The notes below the pieces were generated by a model. The model was not told the DNA's origin and made no database searches. It worked only from the letters and a program-made list of their open reading frames with translations. From assembly GCA_019448385.1 (NCBI GenBank), contig JAGTXO010000001.1, positions 310,001-374,000 of the forward strand: a stretch of 64,000 nt of DNA, given 5' to 3'. Numbering within the stretch: the first letter of the stretch is position 1; each line of letters starts with the position of its first letter. Position numbers and translations under genes: made by a program. The DNA is from Diacronema lutheri (taxonomy: Eukaryota > Haptophyta > Pavlovophyceae > Pavlovales > Pavlovaceae). Below, one piece after another: positions 1 to 9,122 of the stretch.

Positions 1-355
1 AAGCCGAGCGAAGTCGCGATCGCAATCTTGGTGAATTCTGGCGGGCGAGGGGGTAGGCGCGCGGCAGCGCGGCCAGGGCCGGTCAACGCCGCGCCGCTGA
101 TAGGCGCCCCGCGGCTTTGACGAGCGCGAGGGGCGGTGTTGACGGTCCAGCCCGGCGAAGCCGCGGCACCCCAGCGCGCCTCACCACTGCGGTCCGGCTT
201 GGTGCATCGCTTGATCAGGCGGATGCTATCGCGCGCAAACTCTGTGGACGGCTGTGGTACATGGACGATGGCGCGGGGGCGCGAGGATGTGATCGGGGCG
301 CCTGCGGTCCCAACCACCTCATCCGCTTTGCGCGCGCGTCGCACACACCTTCACG
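1..355. other. Left-edge sequence without a supported gene
   Basis: No reading frame here has protein-like content. The two overlapping frames are arginine-rich, as expected for random frames in GC-rich DNA. The region may hold the promoter, 5' UTR or an unseen upstream exon of the SRA-domain gene that begins at 356. Confidence 0.5.
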
Positions 356-1450
356 ATGAAGTCGAGGGCCTCCATCTCGCTGTGCCACGTGTGGCGAGTC
401 CGGACTGGCGGGGAACGATTCCGGGGCTCGATGGCGGCCGACGAGGTGTGTGGCGCGCTCGCGAGGTGGTATCTCGAATGGCAGCGGCACCAGCAGCAAG
501 AGCACGGAGCTGCGCGCGCGCTGAATGCAGTGCTACGCGCGCACGGCGCGCCCGGAGCTGCGTGGGGCGGCGACGCCCTCGGCTGCTCGGTCGGTCAGGT
601 CTTTCACGACCGCGTCGAGCTCGCGCTTACGAGGGTGCACCGCCATTTCCTCGCGAACTTTGCGTTTACGCCCGCTGGCGGCGTCGAGTCGCTCGTGATT
701 GACGGTGCGCACGACGTGTCCGACGACGGCGCGTCCTTCACGCTCACGCCGCGCCCGGACGCCGACGCGGCGGACGGCGCATGTGAGCGCATTCATGCTG
801 CGCTGGGCGCGAACGTCGCGCTGCGCCGGCCAATTCGTGTCGTGCGCTCGCGCCAACTCGGCTCGCCGTTCGCGCCGGAGATCGGCTTTCGGTACGACGG
901 CCTCTATTCCCCTTGCAGGTCGGGCTCGCGCGGCCGATGGGCGTTCTCGCGCCTGCCCAACCAGCCACAGATTGGCCGGCCCGTGGCCGCAGGCGCGGAC
1001 GTCGGCGCGCAGGCGCGGCTCGCGGCCTCATCCGCGGCCAAGCCGGCGCGCATGAACGAGCCGGATTTGGATAAGGCCGGTCTGGATGGCGCGCCGCATG
1101 ACGCGCATGCCACGGCCGCGCGCGCGGCCACGGCGCCCGCGGGCGGCGCGCAGCAGCGGCTGATCGACACGTTTGCGCTCGCGTGCGGCTCAGTCGTCGA
1201 GCAGGCAGAGACGCCGGCGGTCGCCGAGCTCGAGGATTTGACCGTGGAAGAGCTGTTGGAGGTGCGCGCGGCGTTGCTGCTGCGGCACGACCCCGTGACT
1301 GTGCTGCAGGCCTGCACGCTGCTCACCCTCGAGCAGGGGCGCGTGCGGAGCGCGCTCGAGGCGCTGCACGACGCCGCGCGCGCCGCGCCGACCACCATCG
1401 CGGCGATCGAGCCCTGGCCTCGGCGATGCATGGGCGGACTACAGGAATGA
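356..1450 (+). CDS. SRA-YDG domain protein
   Basis: A 364-residue single-exon frame. Residues about 79-205 form an SRA (SET- and RING-associated) domain. It opens with VGQVFHDRVEL, continues through a DGAHDVSDDGASFTLT segment matching the usual GGY-DD-D-G-F-Y-T core, and reaches RPIRVVRS, FAPEIGFRYDGLY and RLPNQPQ, the family's most conserved strip. SRA domains bind hemimethylated or modified cytosine in UHRF1 and in plant SUVH methyltransferases. No PHD, RING or SET domain accompanies it, so this is a stand-alone SRA protein with about 160 residues of Ala-rich tail. The start could be Met1 (356) or Met26 (431), the latter just before an amphipathic segment. It converges on the CHORD gene with only 20 bp between the two stop codons. 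Binding to modified DNA is inferred from the family. Confidence 0.82.
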   Translation: MKSRASISLCHVWRVRTGGERFRGSMAADEVCGALARWYLEWQRHQQQEHGAARALNAVLRAHGAPGAAWGGDALGCSVGQVFHDRVELALTRVHRHFLANFAFTPAGGVESLVIDGAHDVSDDGASFTLTPRPDADAADGACERIHAALGANVALRRPIRVVRSRQLGSPFAPEIGFRYDGLYSPCRSGSRGRWAFSRLPNQPQIGRPVAAGADVGAQARLAASSAAKPARMNEPDLDKAGLDGAPHDAHATAARAATAPAGGAQQRLIDTFALACGSVVEQAETPAVAELEDLTVEELLEVRAALLLRHDPVTVLQACTLLTLEQGRVRSALEALHDAARAAPTTIAAIEPWPRRCMGGLQE

Positions 1451-1470
1451 CAGAGGGGGCGCAGTGTTCG

Positions 1471-2486
1471 TCAGGCGACCATGGGCTCGTGCGGGCCCGT
1501 CTCGCAGCCGGGGATGCGCATGAATTCGTCAAAATCCCATGCGGTCTTCTTGCAGCACGGCCACTTCTTGGTGCCGTCATGGAACACGGGTGCCATCGCG
1601 TGGTGGGTGCACGCGGTAGGCGCGTTTGCCTCAATTGAGTAGTCTTGCTGGCACCCTGGCGCGCAAGCGCCGCGCACGCGCGCGGGACGGCGGCGGCTGT
1701 CGGTCAGCAAGGCGGGCACGCCCGGAGCGCCCCGCTGCGCGCGCGCGCGCGCGCACCTGCATGCTTGCATCTGGCCATGCCGGCGGGCAGCACGGGCGGC
1801 TTGGGTTTAGGCGGCGCAGCGACAGGCGGCTCGGGCTGAGTTGACGGAGCGGACGAAGGCGTCGGCGCGGGTGCGGACGGCGGGACCGACTGCACGCGCT
1901 CCGCCGCGCGTGCGGCCGCCTCCTTGACCGCGGCGTTGGCCTTGACTTCGGCCGCGGGCGGGGTGAGGGAATGCGGGCCGCGTTTGCATCCTGGCACGGC
2001 GTACAGCGCGTCAAAGTCGTACACCTTGGCCTCCTCGCAGCACGACCACCACTTGCGCGTATCGTGGAAGACGGGCGCGCCCTCGTGGTACGTGCAAGCG
2101 TCCGGTCCATTATCTGCCAGCTCGAAGTGCTTCTGGCAGCCGTAGTTCTTGCACGTGCGCGCGTTCCGAGCGGCCGCAGCGTCGGCGGGCTGCACCGCCT
2201 TGGCGACCCAGAGCTCCTGCCGCTCGGAGAACGCGTCGCCCATCAGCGAGTCGGTCGAGACCTTCTTCCACGGTGTTCGCGCGAACGGCGATGGGTCCTT
2301 CACGTAGATGGCCCAGTCCGCCTTGACGAGCGCGTCGTCCGGAAACTTCTTCGCGTACTGCGCCACGTACGTATCCAGCAGCTTGTCCACGGGCAGCTGC
2401 AGCCACTTGGCCGGGAGCGTGATCGCAAGCTGGTAGCGTGCGTGCTGCGCCGCCTCGTCCTCACGGATGTCTAGGAAGAGTTTCAT
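1471..2486 (-). CDS. CHORD zinc-binding domain protein (two CHORDs)
   Basis: Two exons, 2486-1757 and 1655-1471, with a 101-bp GT-AG intron (donor GTGCGC), give 304 residues. Two CHORDs (Cys- and His-rich, two zinc ions each) are visible. The first spans about residues 112-173 (CKNYGCQKHF ... GAPVFHDTRKWWSCC ... VPGCKRGPH). The second begins at CKHAG and is completed only after splicing (CQQDYS ... APVFHDGTKKWPCCKK ... IPGCETGPHE). CHORD proteins (plant RAR1, animal CHORDC1) are HSP90 co-chaperones working with SGT1. No C-terminal CS domain follows the second CHORD. Instead, an N-terminal module of about 95 residues (MKLFLDIRED ... LPAKWLQLPVDKL) precedes them, possibly ubiquitin-like. It is divergent from the YbaB gene. 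The splice is well supported because it rebuilds the second CHORD exactly. Confidence 0.88.
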
Positions 2487-2704
2487 CGCGAGAGGGCACG
2501 CGAGGCAGCGGGACAGATGGGCTGCTGCGACGGATCCGCGCGCGAGCGCGCCGCAATCGGCCGCTCTGGCGCTCCGGCACTGCGACGAGCGACGCCGGCG
2601 AAGCGCGTCGCGACGCGGCCTCCGGAGGGGAGTCCGCTGCTGGCCAATAAGAATAACACAATAAGAATAACGGGAGAGCCCGGAATTTCGACGTGTCCTC
2701 CATC

Positions 2705-3190
2705 ATGCTCGTCACGCTCGCTGCCTGCGCGCTCGCGTGGTCCCCGCCGTCGGCGTCGCCGCGCCCGGGGGTGAGCCGCAGCGCCTTCAGCCAGCGCGTG
2801 CCGGTGACGATGATCGGTGGGCTCGGCGACTCGCTCAAGAAGGCGCAGGACCTGATGAAAAACATCTCGCCCGAGAAGATCAAGAAGGCGCAGGAGATGA
2901 GCATGAAGATGCAGGACCTGCAAAAGGAGCTGGCCGCGACGGAGATCGAGTGCAAGTCGGCAGACGGCAGAATCACCGTCGTCTACACGGGTCAATCCGT
3001 GCCGCTTTCCGTTTCGATCGACCCCGCGGCGATGGCGCAGTCCGCGCCGGAGCTCTCGGAGGCCCTCACGAACGCGCTCAAGCAGGCGTTCATCAACAGC
3101 CGGAAGCACGCAGACGGGCGGATGATGGCGCTGTACGAGGAGGCGGGCCTTGGCGACCTGTTGCGCATGCAGGCGGAGATGCAGAAGTAG
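2705..3190 (+). CDS. YbaB/EbfC family nucleoid-associated protein, plastid-type
   Basis: A 161-residue intronless protein of the YbaB/EbfC DNA-binding family. The core begins about residue 45 with a long amphipathic helix (SLKKAQDLMKNI, then KAQEMSMKMQDLQKELA). The conserved strand part follows (DGRITVVYTGQSVPLSVSID), then a C-terminal helix. Bacterial and plastid members form dimers that bind DNA and help organise the nucleoid. The N-terminus (MLVTLAACALAWS followed by a Ser/Arg-rich stretch and VTMIGG) looks like a signal peptide plus transit peptide, suggesting import into a secondary plastid. The ATG at 2705 is used because the frame upstream opens only with GTG. It is divergent from the CHORD gene, 218 bp away. 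Confidence 0.9.
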   Translation: MLVTLAACALAWSPPSASPRPGVSRSAFSQRVPVTMIGGLGDSLKKAQDLMKNISPEKIKKAQEMSMKMQDLQKELAATEIECKSADGRITVVYTGQSVPLSVSIDPAAMAQSAPELSEALTNALKQAFINSRKHADGRMMALYEEAGLGDLLRMQAEMQK

Positions 3191-3388
3191 CCGTGGTCGC
3201 GATGGAGGGGGGCCGTTCCACGAGCGGCGTGAACTGCGGAGTTCGCACGTGAACTGCAACATGGCCATGCATTCAGCGCTGCAGCAGAGCCGCGGTGTTC
3301 GGTCAGTGGTCACACGGAAGTCACCTGCACGCTCCTGTTTCCTTTGGGGGTGGGCTCGGGGTGTGAGCTCGGGGTGTGGGCTCGGGGT

Positions 3389-3402
<14 letters not shown>

Positions 3403-3439
<37 letters not shown>
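3403..3439. repeat. 37-bp poly-G/poly-C tract
   Basis: An uninterrupted run of 37 G on the + strand, preceded by a (GT)n stretch. It starts one base after the stop codon of the minus-strand coiled-coil gene (stop at 3441-3443), so the sense strand of that transcript would read poly-C at the start of its 3' UTR. Homopolymer length is probably uncertain in the assembly. Confidence 0.9.
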
Positions 3440-3440
3440 C

Positions 3441-5636
3441 TCATGGCGGACATCGGTGATCATCCAGCTTCCACTGCTCGTTGTGCACCTTGGCTTTGCA
3501 GCCGAGGCAGACCATGATGCTCGCGTTCTTGGCCTTCCAGCCGGGCGACACCTTGCCGACGACCACGCCCGATGTTGCGGCTGCAGAGGCGAGCGCTGCA
3601 GCCCTCTCCGCCGCGGCAGCGGCCGACGCTTCGGCCGCGGCCATCTCTGCCGCCGCCCGCTCGGACGCCGCGGCAGCCTTTGCAATCGCCGCTACCGCCT
3701 TAGCCTCGACCGCAGCCGCTTTGCTCGCAGCCTCGCCCTCCGCCTTCGCCGTCGCCTCCGCCCGCTTCGCCTCTTCGGCCGCCGCCCTTTCCGCCGCCTC
3801 CTTGTCCGCGGCCGCCGCGCGCGCCGCCGCCGCCTCGGCGGCCGCTTTCGTTTCGCGCTCCCTGTCGCCCTCCGCCTTCGCCGCCGCCTCCGCCCGCTTC
3901 GCCTCCTCAGCCGCTGCCCTCGCCGCCGCCGCCTTGTCCGCGGCCGCCGCAGCGGCGGCCCTCTCCGCCTCCGCCTGCTCAGCCGCCGCCTTCGCGCTCG
4001 CCCGCGCAGCTGCCGCCTCGGCCGCGGCGGCGTGCACGGCCGTGGCCGCAGCCTCCTCCGCTGCCGCCTGCTCGGCAGCAGCGTCCTCGCTGACCGCGCG
4101 CCGCGCAGCCTCTGCCGCGGCGGCGCGCTCGGCCACGGGCTCAGTGTACGCGTCACCATCATCACCCTCGACGAGGGCCGTGCGCGCCATCGCCGCCGCC
4201 GTCGCCTGCACTCGCGCGGCGCCGGCGCATCGCACCGGCGCGATAGGGCGCGATGGGGTTGGGCGCCGGTGGGGCGCACCGGTGGCGGGCACTCCGGTGG
4301 CGGGCACTCCGGTGGCGGGCACTCCGGTGACGGGCGCACCGGTGGCGGGCACTCCGGTGGCGGGCCCTCCGGTGGCGGGCACTCCGGTGACGGGCGCACC
4401 GGTGGCGGGCGCACCGGTGGCGGGCACTCCGGTGGCGGGCGCACCGGTGACGGGCGCACCGGTGGCGGGCGCACCGGTGGCGGGCGCTGCTGGCGAGCGG
4501 GCCGCGTCTCGCCCCTGCGGCCGTGCGCCGCGGCCGGCGCCGCCCGCTCACCTCCATGGCATCGAGCTTGTTGTTGGAAGATGATTGTTGCACGATGGGG
4601 ACGCAAAGAGGGCCAAGGCCGTGACTTGCGCCCGTGCGCCGCAGTTGCTCGAGCTCGGTGCGGGTCTTGCGCTCGCGCTCGGCTGCGCGCAGCCAGAGTG
4701 CGCATACGCAGAAACCACGCACGGGCGAAGAGGAGAAAGAGAGGGAGGTGGGGGGGATCCGGGCAGGCCAGGCCGCCCAATTGGGCAAAGGCCAGGCGCA
4801 CGCACATGCAAAGGGGACGCGCGTGCGCACGTGTAAGCGCCCACGCAAGGTGCAGCGGCTGCGAGAACTCTCTCGCGCGCCGGGGGGCAAGCCTGCGCCC
4901 CGCTTCGCTCACGCCCACGCGCGCCGCGTGCGCGCGGCTCGCTGGGCTCGCGTGCGCCCCGGCCGCGTGCAAGGAGCGGACCTGCGCTGACGATGAGCGA
5001 ATCCTTGAGCTGGATGAGGGCGTGCAGCTCAGTCTCCTTCTGCTTGGCCGCATCCAGCTGCGCGAGCAGCCTGCCGCACGTCACCTCCGAGTCTGCGAAG
5101 CGGCTGCGCAGCTCGACGACGTGCGCGTCGGCTTTTGCGATCTGCGCGCGCGCCCTTTCGAGCTGCGCGCGCAGCTTGTCGGCGTTGATCATGTCGCCGA
5201 TCGACACGGCATCAATCGGTGCCACGTCCCACACGTTGCCCGACTCGCCCACCAGTCCGCGCGGCGCGGCAGGCGAAGCGTCCCACGACGAGTCTGCTTC
5301 GAGCGCTGAGGCCTTGGGCGGCCTGCCGCCCCGCCGCTCGCGTGGCTGGCGGTCGCGGCCGTTCGAGCCGCTGCTGGGCGGCGTGACGGGCGGCTGCGGC
5401 ACGCCAATGTCGCCAACGCTGCCGTTCGTGCCCTCAGCGTGCAGCTCGGCCGCGATCAGCCGCGCCGATTGGGCCGGTGGGCGGCCGCCACGCTCGTTGC
5501 GCGCGGGCGGCGGTGGCGACGCGAGGGACGCCGAGTCGGGCGACGTGAGCTCGCAACCGTCAGGCCGGCGGCGGCGCCGGGGCTCGCCGATCACGTGGCC
5601 GACGCGGTGAATCCCGTGCATCGCGGACAGCGACAT
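3441..5636 (-). CDS. Ala-rich coiled-coil protein with C-terminal Cys/His motif
   Basis: Three exons (5636-4982, 4682-4552, 4205-3441) keep frame across two introns (donors GTCCGC and GTGAGC) and give 516 residues. The N-terminal 130 residues are basic and low-complexity. About residues 140-260 form a coiled coil (DKLRAQLERARAQIAKAD, then AAERERKTRTELEQLRR across the first splice). The third exon is a long Ala/Glu/Arg helix (AERAAAEEAKRAEA-like repeats) of roughly 190 residues. The tail ASIMVCLGCKAKVHNEQWKL then DDHRCPP has Cys-x2-Cys and His/Cys positions that could bind zinc. No family is recognised; a filament or scaffold role is a guess. The second intron carries a 15-bp minisatellite, and a poly-C tract follows the stop. 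It is divergent from the lumen-protein gene. Confidence 0.62.
4281..4490. repeat. Intronic 15-bp minisatellite (14 units)
   Basis: Fourteen consecutive 15-bp units of the form GGTGGCGGGCACTCC, with variants at two sites (GTGGC/GTGAC and CACTCC/GCACC). They lie wholly inside the second intron (4206-4551) of the coiled-coil gene. Since 15 is a multiple of three, the repeat is open in several frames and makes convincing but spurious ORFs such as an ATGAP repeat. Confidence 0.9.
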
Positions 5637-5798
5637 GGCGAGAGGACGGCGCCGTCTTCCAGGTGGCACCTCCTCTCCAAGCCGCTCTTGCCCTCGCCGT
5701 CTTCCAGGTGGCACCGGTCGCAACGACTCGCTCAAAAAGGGGCCTCTCACGGAACCTGCTGCTGCCCGTGATCGGAGCCCTCTGACCAACGCGAGACG

Positions 5799-6497
5799 AT
5801 GCTCGCGTTCCACGTACTCGCGGCCCTCGCACTGCAGCCTGCCTCCCCCGCGCGCATTGCCGGCCAACGGCCTGGCGGCGCGCACGCGATGCCGCGGCGG
5901 GCCGCGCTGCTCGGCGCGTCCGCGCTTTGCGCATTCACCGCTGTGCGTCCAGCGCGCGCGGACGAGCCGTGCATGACGACATGCCTGCGCGAGTGCAAGC
6001 AGCTCGTCCCGGGCAACGACGGGTACTGCATGGAGAACTGCCAGACAGCATGCGCCGCCATCGAGGCGAAGGAGAGCGCGGCCGGCACTGCGCCCTTCGC
6101 GCCACTGAGCGCCAGCACTGACATTGCGGGCCGCGCCGCGGACGACGCGCCCGACGTGCGCGGCAGCTCCGAGTCAATCGGCATCTTTGGGCGCGAGAGC
6201 GACAGCGGCGTGGAGAAGTTTGCCGCTACGCTCTTCGGTACGCGCGCGCCATGCGGCCGCCTGTGCTCGAGTGCGAGGCCGGCGCGCCAGGTGCCGCCGA
6301 GCGGCGCAGCTTTCGGGGCGCAGCGCGCTTGCACGCACGGCGCCGCGCTCCTGCTGACGGGCCCCGCGTCACCCGCTCCACACACACCGCACGCAGGCGC
6401 GACGAAGCAGGCCTCGGACCCGCGCGTCGCGAACCGGGACGAATTTGTGGACGAGGTCGTCTCCTCGTTCAAAAGTGGTGTGATGAAGTCGAGATGA
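5799..6497 (+). CDS. Small Cys-rich thylakoid-lumen-type protein
   Basis: The N-terminus has a signal-peptide-like start (MLAFHVLAALALQPA), a transit-like stretch, and then PRRAALLGASALCAFTAV ending in ARA before DEP. That is a twin-arginine, Tat-type lumen-targeting signal with an A-x-A processing site. The mature protein opens with six cysteines spaced CMTTCLREC ... PGNDGYCMENCQTAC, a paired C-x3-C arrangement that could form disulfides or bind metal. A likely intron (6238-6396, donor GTACGC, length 159) would join LFG to ATKQASDPRV. It is a multiple of three and stop-free, so the unspliced frame is also open (232 residues unspliced, 179 spliced). The function is unknown. It is divergent from the coiled-coil gene and convergent with the DnaJ gene. 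Confidence 0.7.
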   Translation: MLAFHVLAALALQPASPARIAGQRPGGAHAMPRRAALLGASALCAFTAVRPARADEPCMTTCLRECKQLVPGNDGYCMENCQTACAAIEAKESAAGTAPFAPLSASTDIAGRAADDAPDVRGSSESIGIFGRESDSGVEKFAATLFGTRAPCGRLCSSARPARQVPPSGAAFGAQRACTHGAALLLTGPASPAPHTPHAGATKQASDPRVANRDEFVDEVVSSFKSGVMKSR

Positions 6498-6782
6498 GAG
6501 GGCGCTCACGGACTGCGTTCGCGCGGCCGTGCAAGCGCACGGCCAGTGCAGGCAGTGCTCGCTCACGGACTTTCCGCGCCGCTCGCGGCAACCCCTCATG
6601 GCGTTCAAAGGGAGCTCGGCGCGGCTCAAGCCTCAAGACTCGCCCAGCGGCCCACGCGGTCGCCGTCGGTCAAGTCGATGAATAATCTGACCGAGGTTTC
6701 CGAAAAAAAAATATGGGCGCCACAGCCTACACGGCGCCACGCCCTCTCGCCGCGGCACGTCTTTGATGAGCATCTTGAGCAG

Positions 6783-7766
6783 TCAAAGGCGTTGGACCGG
6801 CTGCACGCCGTGCTCGCGCGCGGCCGCGGCCGCATCAACGCGTGAGCGCGCGAGCGCGATGCACAGCTGCCGCTCCTCCTCGGCCCTCGCGCGCCGCATC
6901 ACCTCGTCGTTGCGCGAGGCGGCGATCGCAGCGGCAATCGCCGCCTCCTCCGCCGCCTCTGCGCGGCGTCTCTCGGCGAGCGCTTCGCTCTCGCGCCGTG
7001 ACGCCTCAATTGCGGCCGCGAGCGCCGCTGCCTCCGCCTCCTCGAGCGCCTCCTGCTCGTCCACCTCCATCGCATCGATCCGAGATGCCTCCAGCGCGGC
7101 CCGTAGCTCAGCCTGCTCGCGCGCAGCCTCGCGCCTCGCCTCGGCCTCGGCGTCGTGCGCGCGCCGGTATGCGCCGCTGTGCTCGTCAGCGCCAAGCGCG
7201 CCATGCGCATCGCCACCCACCCTGCGCGTCGTGCGTGTGACGCCGTCAGCGCCGGTCGTCGTGATCGTAATAGACACGCCGCGCGCCGGACCCGAGCCGC
7301 CCACGCCGCTGCGGCCGGCCGCGGCGCGCGCGCGCGGGTTAGGGCCGATGTCGAAAAAGCCTGCGAACGGGTCCGAGCGCCCGCGTCCAAACAGCTCGCT
7401 GAAGAGCCGCTCGGCGTCGACAAAGGTGAACGACTGCTGCCGCGAAAAGCCAAACTGCTGCCAGCCGGCCTGCGCGCCGAACGGATCGGCCGCGCCGGCC
7501 GGCCGGCGGCCAGCAGGCGCACGGAAGGCCGCTCCGCTTACCGCTGCGGCTGTCGCCTCTTCCCGCTCGTACGCCGCCCGCCGGGCCGCGTCCTTGAGCG
7601 CATCGAACGCACAACCGATCTCCTTGAACTTCTCCTCCGCCGCTTCCTTGTTGCCCTGATTCTTGTCGGGGTGCCACCGCAGCGCGAGACGGCGGTATGC
7701 CCGCTTGATCTCCTCGTCCGACGCGTCCCGTGAGACGCCGAGGATTTTGTACGCGTCGATGCCCAT
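6783..7766 (-). CDS. J-domain co-chaperone with C-terminal ubiquitin-interacting motifs
   Basis: A 327-residue intronless protein. Residues 3-70 are a J domain ([20 protein letters not shown], with HPD at 32-34), which stimulates the Hsp70 ATPase. A Gly/Phe-rich region with [18 protein letters not shown] follows, as in DNAJB6/DNAJB2-type proteins. The last 120 residues contain acidic helices of UIM form, for example [35 protein letters not shown] and [13 protein letters not shown], each with the A-x-x-x-S core. J domain plus UIMs matches the animal DNAJB2 (HSJ1) plan, in which the chaperone hands ubiquitylated clients to the proteasome. The client-sorting role is inferred. The 2OG oxygenase gene lies 93 bp upstream on the same strand. 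Confidence 0.88.
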   Translation of the reverse strand: MGIDAYKILGVSRDASDEEIKRAYRRLALRWHPDKNQGNKEAAEEKFKEIGCAFDALKDAARRAAYEREEATAAAVSGAAFRAPAGRRPAGAADPFGAQAGWQQFGFSRQQSFTFVDAERLFSELFGRGRSDPFAGFFDIGPNPRARAAAGRSGVGGSGPARGVSITITTTGADGVTRTTRRVGGDAHGALGADEHSGAYRRAHDAEAEARREAAREQAELRAALEASRIDAMEVDEQEALEEAEAAALAAAIEASRRESEALAERRRAEAAEEAAIAAAIAASRNDEVMRRARAEEERQLCIALARSRVDAAAAAREHGVQPVQRL

Positions 7767-7859
7767 GCCGCGCCGTCCGCCCCCACGGCGGGCGTGGCTT
7801 CCGGACTTGCCGATGTGTGACGGTGTGACATTGACCTTCCAAAGGTCACGTCACGGCGC

Positions 7860-9122
7860 TTACGTCAGGACAGCGGGCCCCGGCGGCTCGGGCGGGTGGC
7901 CCGCGGTGGAGACGCCGACCCACTTGCGCATCAAGATGCGCGCAAACGGCTCCTCCGCACGGGCGTCGGCGCCCGATTGTGCGAGCAGAGTGTTCCACGC
8001 CGCGCCGCGCGCGGCGGCGCGCGCGGCGTCGACGAGCTCGGCGGCCGCCGCGCCCGGCGAGAGCATGCGCACCCATGAGCCGATCGTGTCCTCGCCGCGC
8101 GGGTAAGCGAAGAGCGTGAACGACGTGCGCGTCGCGCCCCGCTCCGCTGGCAGCAGCACGCGGTGCACGGGCGAGTGCAACCGGCCGCGCGAGCTGAGGG
8201 CGAGAAGATCGCCGACGACCACGAGCAGCTCGCCGCGTGTCGCGCGCGCCGTGCGCCAGCGCGTGCTGCCGCGCGCGCGGAACTGCAGGCCGGTGGGCGT
8301 ATCGAACCAGCGGCGCACGGCAGCGCCATGACGCCCCTCGGCGATCACAGTGAGCGCGTGCCAGTCAGTGTGTGGCGACGAGCCGATTTGAGCGAGCGAC
8401 GCGCGCGCGGCGCACTCGGTGCGGTTGGTTTCGCGGCAGTGGTGGCGCGAGTGGTAATGGAATAGGCGCATCACCGAGCTGGCCAGCCCCGCCTCGAGCG
8501 AGGCCTCCACCGCGTCGCCACTCGCGCCGGCGTCGAGCGCGGCGGCGAGCTGCCTCGCCACGTGCCGCGCGGCGCGGTGCGAGCCGTCGAGCAGGCGCGA
8601 GGCGGCGTGCCGGAAGCGCTCGCGGCCGTCGGGCCAGGCATTGCAAAACTCGAGCAGCGCGCCCACGCGCTGCGGAGCCCCGTCGCCGCCCTCCCCCGCC
8701 TCGCCCTCCCGCCGGCCGCAGCCCGAGTCGTGCGAGTACGCAAAGCCCTCCTTCACCTCGAGGAACGCGCCGCCCACGCCGCTCTCACCGCCAAAAGGGA
8801 TATACCCGCGCGCGATGGGCGCGGGCATGCCACCGATTGGCGGGAAGCGCACCACGGGCCACGCTCGCTTCTCCGCGTCGCTCGGCGCCGTGAAGAGTTC
8901 GAAGGACTCGGCAAGCGCGACCTCGACGTCCGCGTCCGAGACGTACGGCGCCGCGCGAATGCGGAAGACGCCCAAACGCGAGGCCGCGTCAAGCAGCGTA
9001 GCACGCGCACGCTCGGTGTTCGCTAGCTCCACGAGCGGCACGGGCGTGGGCCACCGTGCCGCCGCGCCCCACAGGATCGCGGCGAGGCCGACTCCCGCCG
9101 CGGCCGGAATGGCGGGAAGCAT
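7860..9122 (-). CDS. 2-oxoglutarate/Fe(II)-dependent dioxygenase, isopenicillin-N-synthase-like
   Basis: A 420-residue intronless protein with the DIOX_N plus 2OG-FeII_Oxy layout. The N-terminal half starts with a hydrophobic segment (AAAGVGLAAILWGAA), perhaps a membrane anchor or targeting signal, then PVPLVELANTERARATLLDA. The double-stranded beta-helix holds the iron ligands: SPHTDWHALTV supplies His251 and Asp253, HSPVHRVLLP supplies His320, and the arginine in RTSFTLFAYP would bind the 2-oxoglutarate carboxylate. Members hydroxylate or desaturate small molecules; the substrate cannot be read from sequence. A Gly/Glu-rich insert sits near residue 145. The start codon lies 58 bp from that of CCB1 on the opposite strand, implying a shared promoter. 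Confidence 0.85.
   Translation of the reverse strand: MLPAIPAAAGVGLAAILWGAAARWPTPVPLVELANTERARATLLDAASRLGVFRIRAAPYVSDADVEVALAESFELFTAPSDAEKRAWPVVRFPPIGGMPAPIARGYIPFGGESGVGGAFLEVKEGFAYSHDSGCGRREGEAGEGGDGAPQRVGALLEFCNAWPDGRERFRHAASRLLDGSHRAARHVARQLAAALDAGASGDAVEASLEAGLASSVMRLFHYHSRHHCRETNRTECAARASLAQIGSSPHTDWHALTVIAEGRHGAAVRRWFDTPTGLQFRARGSTRWRTARATRGELLVVVGDLLALSSRGRLHSPVHRVLLPAERGATRTSFTLFAYPRGEDTIGSWVRMLSPGAAAAELVDAARAAARGAAWNTLLAQSGADARAEEPFARILMRKWVGVSTAGHPPEPPGPAVLT

Noticed and set aside
3150-5309. 719-residue plus-strand frame across 3150-5309
   Set aside because: It is antisense to the coiled-coil gene, translates the 15-bp minisatellite as GGGHSGG repeats and the poly-G run as Gly, and is Arg-rich with no protein-like motif.
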